Of a stretch of DNA of 5,364 nt, positions 1 through 5,209 are shown in pieces. The notes below the pieces were generated by a model. That model did not search any database. It was given only the letters and a program-made list of their open reading frames with translations, and was not told the origin of the DNA. The translations under genes and the position numbers were made by a program. Origin of the DNA: Bordetella parapertussis (lineage in GTDB: Bacteria > Pseudomonadota > Gammaproteobacteria > Burkholderiales > Burkholderiaceae_B); the NCBI GenBank assembly GCA_945869355.1, contig CAMBPA010000120.1, positions 1 through 5,364 of the forward strand. Direction: 5' to 3'. The first letter of the stretch is position 1, and every line of letters starts with the position of its first letter.

Positions 1-128
1 ATTTCATTGATGCAGTCACGAATCTCATGACACATTTTTTCTGTGAACATGTTGCCGTCTTGCGGACGATTCATCGTGATGGTTCCGATGGGGCCATCTT
101 CTTCGTAAAGGATTTCGTCGAATTTCAC
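1..128 (-). CDS. Crotonase (enoyl-CoA hydratase/isomerase) family protein, N-terminal part only
   Basis: The first 42 codons are present; the gene continues past the left edge. Translation from the GTG at 126-128 begins MKFDEILYEEDGPIGTITMN and continues with RPQDGNMFTEKM. This is the usual start of crotonase-fold enzymes: a beta strand, a short acidic turn, then an 'xxTITMNRP...N.F' block leading to the first helix. Crotonase enzymes act on acyl-CoA thioesters (hydration, isomerisation, dehalogenation, C-C cleavage), and their oxyanion-hole and catalytic residues lie further on, outside the window, so the reaction cannot be named. The GTG start is chosen because AGGAGA lies 6 nt upstream and the match to the family begins here. 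It follows the FAH-type hydratase gene after 55 nt on the same strand, so co-transcription is likely. Length, completeness and specificity are unknown. Confidence 0.8.
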   Translation of the reverse strand, partial: MKFDEILYEEDGPIGTITMNRPQDGNMFTEKMCHEIRDCINE

Positions 129-134
129 GTGTGG

Positions 135-140
135 TCTCCT
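135..140 (-). promoter_or_regulatory. Ribosome binding site of the crotonase gene
   Basis: On the minus strand AGGAGA stands 6 nt before the GTG at 126-128. It is the strongest Shine-Dalgarno match in the 55-nt gap and supports the GTG start. Confidence 0.7.
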
Positions 141-183
141 GCGACTGAAGTTTGAATGATTGATGTATGTGAATGTATCTGCT

Positions 184-966
184 TTACAGTTGAACGCTGG
201 CGCTTCCGATCCCATCAAATTGCGCCACGACGAGGTCTCCGGCTTGTGCCGCGGGCATGCCGCACCAGCTGCCCGTCGTAACAATCGAGCCGGCCGGTAA
301 GGTTTGGTTGTCAGCCGTGGCGTGTCGCACCCAAAAGGGAATGACCCAGCGAGGGTCTTGTAGGGAGTGGGTGCCGATGAATTCGAGTGGTGCCTGGTTG
401 CCGATTTTGACAGTGCAGCGTTGTTTGGACCAATCGCGATGTATTTCACGTTCGCTATAGGTGAGCCAGTCCCCTAAGACGAGCGTGCCGTGCGACTGCA
501 TGTCTGCGAGTTTGAGCAAAGGCGAGGCGTTGTCGATTTGCTCCCAACGTGAGTCGACGACTTCAATCGATACCGTGAGTGCATCGATGAGGCCATGGCC
601 TTGCTCTTGTGTTAAGTCTGCAGCCTCTTGTGGTGTCACGCTGCGTTTAGTTCTAAAGGCGATTTCGATTTCAATGAGACGGATATTGAAAGGGTGGGCT
701 CCGGCTTTTGCAGGGCTTGACCAAATGCCTGAGTCGAGTAGGGCGGTGTTGGCGATCTCGCCTTGTCGCGAGGGCCCGCCGGATTTCCAGTAGCGGGCTG
801 GTTTACGTTGGTTCGGTGCGAGGGCTAGCAGCACTTGCTCTTGGACCGCTTGCGCATCTTGCGGGTGTTGCAGCACGGCCAGCAAGGGCGTTGGATCAAC
901 AGGATGTTGATCGGCCCGAGCTGAAAGCAATGCTTGGGTGACGGCGGCAATATGCGAAGTTGACAT
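184..966 (-). CDS. 2-keto-4-pentenoate hydratase-like protein (FAH superfamily, MhpD/HpcG type)
   Basis: 260 aa, the usual length of MhpD/HpcG-type hydratases, which add water to 2-hydroxydienoates in meta-cleavage pathways; relatives are decarboxylases or hydrolases. An N-terminal helical part (about 1-55) is followed by the catalytic fold. The metal-site pattern is visible as E99-x-E101 in 'IEIEIAFR' and E135 in 'IEVVDSRW', the three acidic ligands expected for Mg/Mn. K61 sits where the family has 'K[IV]G', but here the block reads KSGGPSR. 'LADMQSHGTLVLG' (153-165) and the C-terminal 'TTGSWCG...AGDLVVAQFDGIGS' also match the family. No signal peptide, so cytoplasmic. The ATG at 964-966 has only a weak GTGGA 5 nt upstream. 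It is the first gene of a likely minus-strand operon with the crotonase, and diverges from yaeQ. The family is clear; the exact substrate is not, and the altered 'KIG' block argues against assuming classical 2-hydroxypentadienoate hydratase. Confidence 0.85.
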   Translation of the reverse strand: MSTSHIAAVTQALLSARADQHPVDPTPLLAVLQHPQDAQAVQEQVLLALAPNQRKPARYWKSGGPSRQGEIANTALLDSGIWSSPAKAGAHPFNIRLIEIEIAFRTKRSVTPQEAADLTQEQGHGLIDALTVSIEVVDSRWEQIDNASPLLKLADMQSHGTLVLGDWLTYSEREIHRDWSKQRCTVKIGNQAPLEFIGTHSLQDPRWVIPFWVRHATADNQTLPAGSIVTTGSWCGMPAAQAGDLVVAQFDGIGSASVQL

Positions 967-1011
967 GAAATTCCACTCTATAGTTGGGAATCAAGGATAA
1001 TCCAGATCTCT

Positions 1012-1033
1012 CATCGCCGGCGCCCCGGCGGTG
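1012..1033. repeat. GC-rich inverted repeat between the divergent hydratase and yaeQ genes
   Basis: CGCCGG (1015-1020) and CCGGCG (1025-1030) form a perfect 6-bp stem around CGCC. Three further pairs (c1012-g1033, a1013-t1032, t1014-g1031 wobble) extend it to 9 bp. It lies 20 nt before the yaeQ ATG within the 87-nt divergent gap (967-1053). It could be a 5'-UTR hairpin of yaeQ, a protein-binding site, or a weak terminator. No T tract follows on either strand. I found no convincing -35/-10 pair in this gap. Confidence 0.45.
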
Positions 1034-1053
1034 TCCATATTCTAAGAATTCCT

Positions 1054-1593
1054 ATGGCTCTACGCGCAACGATATACAAGGCTGAACTCAATGTGGCGGA
1101 CTCAGACCGTCACTATTACGGGAGTCATGCCTTGACCTTGGCTAGACACCCCTCTGAGACAGACGAAAGAATGATGGTGCGTTTGTTGGCGTTTGCCTTG
1201 CATGCGCAAGAGGACCTGGCATTCACAAAGGGGTTAAGCGATACCGACGAGCCGGATGTTTGGCGTAAGGATTTGACGGGTGCCATTGATTTGTGGATCG
1301 AGGTAGGTCAGCCCGAAGAGCGTCGTATTCTGAAGGCTTGCGGTCGAGCCAAGCAGGTTGTGGTGTATTGCTACGCAGGGCATAACAGTAAGCTCTGGTG
1401 GGATTCCGTGCGTAATAAGCTTGAGCGAACTCGCAATCTTCGTGTGGTCTGTCTGCCATCGGACCGGACCAAAGAGCTTGCGTCCTGGGCGCAACGCACC
1501 ATGACACTTCATGTCAATATTCAGGACAGTGAATTGTTTGTGTCGAGCGACCAAGGCCAGCTGATGCTCGAGCAAGAAGTCTGGCGGGAATGA
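1054..1593 (+). CDS. yaeQ: YaeQ family protein
   Basis: 179 aa, close to the 181 aa of E. coli YaeQ, which it resembles from end to end. It opens MALRATIYKAELNVAD, then 'LTLARHPSETDERMMVRLLAF' (27-47), 'F57-TKGL..DEPDVW' (to 70), 'AIDLWIEVGQPEERRILKA' (77-95) and 'RTMTL..NIQD' near the end. From established knowledge, YaeQ adopts a PD-(D/E)xK nuclease-like fold. Residues E38, D79, E83 and the following charged helix are at the places expected for such a site, but no cellular function is firmly established for the family. Multicopy suppression of rfaH defects has been claimed for enterobacterial YaeQ and disputed. The ATG is fixed by the conserved MAL(R/K)ATIYKA start; the Shine-Dalgarno is weak. 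It stands alone on the plus strand between minus-strand catabolic genes, with hairpins on both sides, so it is probably its own transcription unit. Confidence 0.95.
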   Translation: MALRATIYKAELNVADSDRHYYGSHALTLARHPSETDERMMVRLLAFALHAQEDLAFTKGLSDTDEPDVWRKDLTGAIDLWIEVGQPEERRILKACGRAKQVVVYCYAGHNSKLWWDSVRNKLERTRNLRVVCLPSDRTKELASWAQRTMTLHVNIQDSELFVSSDQGQLMLEQEVWRE

Positions 1594-1622
1594 GCAGCGC
1601 CAGCATGCGTGTGGCGCTGCTC
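1592..1622. terminator. Hairpin between convergent yaeQ and HAD genes, likely two-way terminator
   Basis: GAGCAGCGCCA (1592-1602) and TGGCGCTGCTC (1612-1622) form a perfect 11-bp GC-rich stem with a 9-nt loop. It starts inside the yaeQ stop codon (TGA 1591-1593) and ends 14 nt before the stop of the convergent HAD gene. Position and strength fit a shared terminator. No T tract follows on either strand, so it is not a textbook intrinsic terminator and may act by blocking convergent polymerases or stabilising 3' ends. Confidence 0.6.
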
Positions 1623-1635
1623 TGGTAGTCCGGAC

Positions 1636-2355
1636 TTAGACGCCCATTTGCGTCGCGAGATCGCGAATATCTTTAGCGACAATATCCCACTTTTCCGTTG
1701 CAGCTAAATTTGTTTTCTGCTCAGGACCGTGTTCTGTCGGGCGTGGCCAGAACGCAGTTTTGAGTCCGACCTTTCGCGCGGCAGCCAAGTCGTCGTTGTG
1801 TGCTGCACACATCATGACTTCACTCGGATCAAGCTGCAAAATCTTGGCAACGCCCAAATAGGATTGCGGCTGCGGCTTGTAGCAGTGAAACACTTCCGTG
1901 GATAAGTTTAAATCCCAAGGCAAGCCGGTGTACTTTGCGATGTCTGTCAGCAATGAGACGTTGCCGTTTGAGAGCGGGGCAATGATGTATTTGCTCTTCA
2001 GGCGCGTTAGACCCGAGACCGCATCTGGCCAGCCATCGAGGCGATGCCACACTTTGTTGACATGTTGGCGTTGCGCTTCGGTCATTTTTTCAAGACCAAA
2101 CTCCGGCAATAACTGCTCGAGAGACTCACGATGCAACACATCCAGAATGGTCCATTCTCGCTGGCCACTGCGTACCTTTTCCATCGAGGGCTGATAAAGC
2201 GCGCGCCACTTCACCGCCAGTGCTGTCCAGTCACAGGAGTAGCCATTCTCCGTACCCCAGCGGGTGAGATCGCGCGTGATGCTTCCCCGCCAGTCGACCA
2301 CGGAACCAAACGTATCGAACACCATTGCTTTGACTGTCGAAGTGAGTGTGCTCAT
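1636..2355 (-). CDS. HAD-superfamily hydrolase, haloacid dehalogenase type II-like
   Basis: 239 aa, normal for the L-2-haloacid dehalogenase type II group. HAD motifs in order: nucleophile D14 in 'MVFDTFGSVVDW'; R51 in 'KWRALY' (R41 of Pseudomonas L-DEX YL); motif II S129-N130 in 'PLSNGN'; motif III K160 in 'CYKPQPQSY' with Y166; motif IV acid D189 in 'CAAHNDDLAAAR'. The fold and phosphohydrolase-like chemistry (an Asp-ester intermediate) are therefore well supported. However, by hand alignment L-DEX T14, S175, N177 and W179 are S18, A184, H186 and D188 here, so the halide and substrate pocket is not conserved. A true dehalogenase is doubtful; a hydrolase of another small acid or phosphate is possible. 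No signal peptide. The ATG follows the TAA of the upstream SDR with no spacer, and GGTGA (2361-2365, minus strand) inside the SDR end can serve as its ribosome site, so the two are probably translationally coupled. Confidence 0.88.
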   Translation of the reverse strand: MSTLTSTVKAMVFDTFGSVVDWRGSITRDLTRWGTENGYSCDWTALAVKWRALYQPSMEKVRSGQREWTILDVLHRESLEQLLPEFGLEKMTEAQRQHVNKVWHRLDGWPDAVSGLTRLKSKYIIAPLSNGNVSLLTDIAKYTGLPWDLNLSTEVFHCYKPQPQSYLGVAKILQLDPSEVMMCAAHNDDLAAARKVGLKTAFWPRPTEHGPEQKTNLAATEKWDIVAKDIRDLATQMGV

Positions 2356-3129
2356 TTACATCACCGCGGACATGCCGCCATCAAGGTTGACGCTACTACC
2401 AGTGACGTAACTAGAAGCCTCAGAGGAGAAGAAGGCAACGACGTTGGCGACCTCTTCGGCGCGACCGACACGACCAAGGGGCACATCTTTTCCTTGATTT
2501 GCATAAAGCTGTTCCACAGGAATTCCAGCCTTGGCAGCTTTGCGTTCGTGTTGACCTGCGCGGATCAAACCAATACAGACGCTGTTGACAAGAATGTTGT
2601 CGGCTGCGAATTCTTTCGATAACGCCTTGGTCATGGCCAGGCCCGCAGCGCGTGTCACCGTCGTCGGCATTGATTTGGCGCGAGGTTGTTTAGCACCGAT
2701 GTTTGTCACATTGATGATGCGACCCCACTTGTTCTTGCGCATTTCTGGAATAGCCAGACGTGACAAGCGAATCGCAGCGAATAGTTTGAGATCAAAGTCG
2801 GCTTGCCAATCTTTGTCGGTGACGGATTCAAACTCACCGGTCGCCGAGGTGCCGGCGTTGTTAATCAGGATGTCGATTCGGCCATAGGCCTTTAAGATTT
2901 CCTGGATGATGCGCGTGCATTCTGTATCCTGACTGACATCGGCTGCGATGGCGAGGACTTTTCCGCCCGCTGCACGAATGTCAGCGGCTACTTGATCTAA
3001 GAGTTCCCGTCCGCGGGCTGCAATCACGACGGTCGCGCCTTCTTCGGCGAGCTTCATGGCGCACGCTTTGCCAATACCTTGAGATCCACCTGTGACAAGC
3101 GCCACTCTATTTTTTAGTCCGAGGTCCAT
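2356..3129 (-). CDS. SDR-family protein with degenerate catalytic residues
   Basis: 257 aa, the normal length for classical short-chain dehydrogenases/reductases. The Rossmann start is intact: TGGSQGIG (13-20) matches TGxxxGIG; R39 after beta-2 suggests NADP(H); D64-V65 and NNAG (90-93) are present. The C-terminal 'PLGRVGRAEEVANVVAFFSS...YVTGSSVNLDGG' is typical. The catalytic region is not. The family reads N (in 'vNL'), S, then Y-x3-K thirteen residues after S. Here these places hold K115 ('DLKLF'), N143 ('NVTNIG'), T156 and R160 ('TTVTRAAGLAMTKAL'). The frame is clean on both sides, so this is substitution, not a frameshift. I recall related SDRs with similar 'T-x3-R' blocks, so it may belong to a real subgroup whose chemistry differs or which only binds nucleotide. 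The start is supported by GGAGAT 5 nt upstream (3135-3140). It lies downstream of the FrnE-like gene after 72 nt and abuts the HAD gene. Confidence 0.92.
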   Translation of the reverse strand: MDLGLKNRVALVTGGSQGIGKACAMKLAEEGATVVIAARGRELLDQVAADIRAAGGKVLAIAADVSQDTECTRIIQEILKAYGRIDILINNAGTSATGEFESVTDKDWQADFDLKLFAAIRLSRLAIPEMRKNKWGRIINVTNIGAKQPRAKSMPTTVTRAAGLAMTKALSKEFAADNILVNSVCIGLIRAGQHERKAAKAGIPVEQLYANQGKDVPLGRVGRAEEVANVVAFFSSEASSYVTGSSVNLDGGMSAVM

Positions 3130-3150
3130 TTGATATCTCCGTTTAAGCGT

Positions 3151-3172
3151 TTGTAAGTTGTTGTAGGTTGTA
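3151..3172. repeat. Short tandem repeat of a 10-bp unit between the FrnE-like and SDR genes
   Basis: TTGTAAGTTG (3151-3160) is followed directly by TTGTAGGTTG (3161-3170) and then TA: two 10-bp units differing at one base, plus the start of a third. The repeat length equals about one helical turn. It lies in the 72-nt gap (3130-3201) upstream of the SDR start. On the transcribed strand it is CA-rich. It may be a binding site, an mRNA element, or slippage; nothing else is seen in this gap apart from the SDR ribosome site. Confidence 0.5.
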
Positions 3173-3201
3173 CCGAAATACCTGCCGCATGACCAGTTGT
3201 T

Positions 3202-3852
3202 TTAAGTCTCTGCGGCGACTTGCCTGAGCGCCTCTTCAAAGGCCTCCGCGGGTTGTGCACCTTGCAGCAAGTATTTGTCGTTAATAATGATGGAAGGGAC
3301 CGAGTGAATACCCATTGAGGTGTACTTCATTTGCTGAGCGCGAACGTCTGCGGAAAATTCGTCTGTGGCGAGGATATCGGCCGCCCGTTTTGAGTCGAGC
3401 CCAGCGCGGTTGACCGCATCGAGAAGATTTTGTGCTTCGTCAAGATCAACGGCTAACTGAAAATACGTCACCAGTAATTCACGCTTAAGTCGATGTTGCG
3501 CTTGGGCACCGCATTCAAGTCCCGCCCAGTGTAAGAGTCGGTGCGCGTTAAAGGTGTTGTAGACGTGCTTGCGACCCTCAGGGTGAAAGGGGTAACCCAC
3601 GGCTGCAGCGCGCGCCTTAATTTCGTTTTGTGTGGCGCGCACTTGTTCAACTGTCTTGCCATATTTTTGGGTCAGATGTTCAAAGACATCTTGTCCGCCG
3701 GGCGGCATGTCAGGGTTCAATTCAAAGGGTTGGAAGTGCACGTCCACCTCGAACTCGCCCCCAATTTTTTTGATTGCCTGCTCGAGGCCACCAAGGCCGA
3801 CGGCACACCAGGGGCATGCGATATCTGAAACATAATCAATCTTGATTGCCAT
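3202..3852 (-). CDS. DsbA-family (FrnE/2-hydroxychromene-2-carboxylate isomerase-like) thioredoxin-fold protein
   Basis: 216 aa from the ATG at 3850-3852. The N-terminus reads MAIKIDYVSDIACPWCAVG, with the active-site C13-P-W-C16 at the end of beta-1, as in FrnE-type proteins. The long helical insert (about 60-155, with 'H-P-E-G' and 'NTFNAHRLLHWA') and the cis-proline P186 in 'HSVPSIIIND' complete the DsbA-like fold. FrnE relatives act as cytosolic disulfide oxidoreductases/isomerases or glutathione-linked isomerases; no signal peptide is seen, so it is cytoplasmic. The frame is open 23 codons further upstream (ATG at 3919-3921), but that extension has no family similarity and GGAAAA precedes the chosen ATG closely, so the shorter start is preferred. 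It heads a minus-strand group with the SDR and HAD genes and diverges from the dehydrogenase at 4048. It may handle a thiol conjugate or a redox step for that cluster; this is inference from position. Confidence 0.9.
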   Translation of the reverse strand: MAIKIDYVSDIACPWCAVGLGGLEQAIKKIGGEFEVDVHFQPFELNPDMPPGGQDVFEHLTQKYGKTVEQVRATQNEIKARAAAVGYPFHPEGRKHVYNTFNAHRLLHWAGLECGAQAQHRLKRELLVTYFQLAVDLDEAQNLLDAVNRAGLDSKRAADILATDEFSADVRAQQMKYTSMGIHSVPSIIINDKYLLQGAQPAEAFEEALRQVAAET

Positions 3853-3941
3853 GAGTTTTCCGATTTCAAAGCGTAGGCTAAGCTGTAGCCAATAAAGAAA
3901 TAGGCGATCGCTGGGACCCAAAAGTAAAATTTCCGCACCAT
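3717..3941 (-). CDS. Possible small membrane protein overlapping the FrnE-like gene start (uncertain)
   Basis: A 74-codon frame begins with ATG at 3939-3941 in the divergent gap and runs into the FrnE-like gene in another frame, ending at TGA 3717-3719. Its first 26 residues, MVRKFYFWVPAIAYFFIGYS and then LAYALK, look like a positively charged start followed by one membrane-spanning helix. The part after about residue 30 lies inside the FrnE-like gene and reads as a shadow frame. No Shine-Dalgarno precedes the ATG. It could be a leader-type small protein, the remnant of a longer gene, or chance in a T-rich stretch. I recognise no family. Confidence 0.2.
   Translation of the reverse strand: MVRKFYFWVPAIAYFFIGYSLAYALKSENSWQSRLIMFQISHAPGVPSALVASSRQSKKLGASSRWTCTSNPLN
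3856..3861 (-). promoter_or_regulatory. Ribosome binding site deciding the FrnE-like start
   Basis: GGAAAA on the minus strand, followed by CTC and the ATG at 3850-3852. It supports the 216-aa form over the 239-aa upstream start. Confidence 0.5.
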
Positions 3942-4035
3942 GTTAGCGCAAATGCTTACTGGGTAAGGGTTTAAAGCCGATACGTGGGCAGTGAGTTGGG
4001 TAGAAATTCACCATTTTGGTGCAACAAGAATTTTC

Positions 4036-4040
4036 AGGAG
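4036..4040 (+). promoter_or_regulatory. Ribosome binding site deciding the dehydrogenase start
   Basis: AGGAG stands 7 nt before the ATG at 4048. It is a near-ideal site, and favours this start over the in-frame ATG at 3991, which lacks family similarity for its extra 19 residues. Confidence 0.8.
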
Positions 4041-4047
4041 AGTGGGC

Positions 4048-5136
4048 ATGCAAGGTAAATATCAAATCGCGACGATCGAAGGCGACGGGATTGGTCCGGA
4101 GGTATGCCGCGCCGCGGTCACGGTGTTGAAAGAGGCGTTGGGTGAGGGTGTCATGTCGTTTGATGACTTTCCCGGCGGTGCCTCGCACTATGTGAAGACC
4201 GGACAGGTTCTTCCTCCTGATACTTTTGATGCGTGTAAAACCGCACATGCAATGCTGCATGGCGCAGCGGGTCTGCCCAACGTGACCTATCCAGATGGCA
4301 CGGAGGTGGGGAACGATCTGCATTTGCAGTTACGGTTCAAGCTCGATTTGTATGCGAATGTGCGCCCCATTCGTTTATACCAAGGGGATTTTTCACCTCT
4401 GAAAAATCGCGAGGCTGGCGATATTGACTATGTGATCGTGCGAGAGAACACCGAAGGTTTGTATGCAAGTCGCGGGGCCGGCGTGTTGCTGCGTGGAGAG
4501 GTTGCGACAGATACCTTGGTGCTGACTCGAAAAGGTTGTGAGCGTATCGCCCGCTTTGCGTTTGAACTGTCGCGCAAACGCAATGGCGCACCCTCCGATC
4601 ACAAGCGTCGAATGACGGTCTGCGATAAGGCAAACATTTTGCGAAGCTATGCCTTCTTTCGGTCTGTCTGTGATGATGTGGCCAAAGACTATCCGGACGT
4701 GGCGATTGATTACGCGTATGTGGATGCCATTACCGTGCACTTGGTCAAGCGCCCGGAGTTTTACGATGTGATCGTTGCAGAAAACTTATTTGGCGACATC
4801 ATTTCGGATTTGGGCGCCGCAACCGTTGGTGGGATGGGTATCGCACCCTCGGGCGAGCTCGGAGACAGACATGGCTTGTTTCAGGGCGCACATGGTTCAG
4901 CCCCCGACATAGCGGGTCAAAACATTGCAAGTCCCTTAGCGACGGTCTTATCTGGGTCTTTCATGCTGCGCTGGCTAGGGGATCGTTATACGGACCAGCG
5001 TTTGATTGACGCTGCCCAACGGGTGGATCGAGCGGTAGAACTTACGTTGGCGCAAGGTAAAGCAATTCCTAGGGATTTGGGCGGGCTGTCCTCGTGCTCA
5101 GAGGTCACGCAGGAAATTTGCAGAAATCTGAAGTAA
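4048..5136 (+). CDS. NAD-type isocitrate/isopropylmalate dehydrogenase-family protein, substrate unknown
   Basis: 362 aa, typical of the family, which oxidises and decarboxylates (2R)-malate-type acids (isocitrate, 3-isopropylmalate, homoisocitrate, tartrate/malate). Visible signatures: IEGDGIGPEV (10-19); the three carboxylate-binding arginines R96 ('LQLRFKLDL'), R106 ('ANVRP') and R132 ('VIVRENTEG'); catalytic Y139 and K194 ('CDKANIL'); metal-binding D226, D250 and D254 ('ENLFGDIISD'); and HGSAPDIAGQN (282-292), where D287 fits NAD rather than NADP. All catalytic parts are present, so it should be active. The specificity segment before R96 reads N89-D-L-H-L-Q-L, unlike the E-x-x-L-L of leucine-pathway LeuB, so LeuB is unlikely; there is no leuC/leuD nearby. 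RENTEG resembles tartrate and isocitrate relatives. It is cytoplasmic and divergent from the FrnE-like gene. The start is decided by AGGAG at 4036-4040. No clear terminator follows. Confidence 0.93.
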   Translation: MQGKYQIATIEGDGIGPEVCRAAVTVLKEALGEGVMSFDDFPGGASHYVKTGQVLPPDTFDACKTAHAMLHGAAGLPNVTYPDGTEVGNDLHLQLRFKLDLYANVRPIRLYQGDFSPLKNREAGDIDYVIVRENTEGLYASRGAGVLLRGEVATDTLVLTRKGCERIARFAFELSRKRNGAPSDHKRRMTVCDKANILRSYAFFRSVCDDVAKDYPDVAIDYAYVDAITVHLVKRPEFYDVIVAENLFGDIISDLGAATVGGMGIAPSGELGDRHGLFQGAHGSAPDIAGQNIASPLATVLSGSFMLRWLGDRYTDQRLIDAAQRVDRAVELTLAQGKAIPRDLGGLSSCSEVTQEICRNLK

Positions 5137-5209
5137 GGCGCGCTGGGCAGGGCGCACTGAGGTTTACCCGTATAAAATGCAAAGTCAAGCATAGATGCTG
5201 GGATTTTTC

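Larger units (their letters stand above)
3853..4047. promoter_or_regulatory. Divergent control region between the FrnE-like and dehydrogenase genes
   Basis: This 195-nt gap must hold the promoters of both flanking genes unless the small open frame in it is real. I see no good -35/-10 pair by eye. It contains two short perfect inverted repeats with 3-nt centres: CTTAC/GTAAG (3955-3967) and CACCA/TGGTG (4009-4021). The second lies about 26 nt before the dehydrogenase start and is well placed for an operator. Arms of 5 bp are short enough to arise by chance. A third, GGCTA/TAGCC (3876-3890), lies 24 nt before the FrnE-like start. Confidence 0.4.

Noticed and set aside
163..178. Direct repeat ATGTAT (163-168 and 173-178) in the gap before the crotonase gene
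   Set aside because: Only six bases, in an AT-rich stretch; expected by chance and without a link to a promoter or start.
1223..1575. Long open frames on the minus strand opposite yaeQ
   Set aside because: They lie wholly inside a confidently identified gene and show no recognisable protein features.
3853..3921. Longer N-terminus for the FrnE-like protein (start at 3921)
   Set aside because: The extra 23 residues do not resemble the family, and a ribosome site directly precedes the shorter start at the conserved first strand.
3991..4047. Longer N-terminus for the dehydrogenase (start at 3991)
   Set aside because: The extra 19 residues contain the ribosome binding site and an inverted repeat, and the family begins at 'KYQIATIEGDGIG'.
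4337..4740. Minus-strand open frames opposite the dehydrogenase
   Set aside because: Shadow frames of a strongly supported coding region with no domain features of their own.
5138..5155. GCGC repeats after the dehydrogenase stop as a terminator
   Set aside because: Only a 4-bp stem can form and no T tract follows.
5171..5178. TATAAAAT as a -10 box for the exported-protein gene
   Set aside because: A good -10-like string, but no -35 element is visible 16-18 nt upstream, so it was not called as a promoter.
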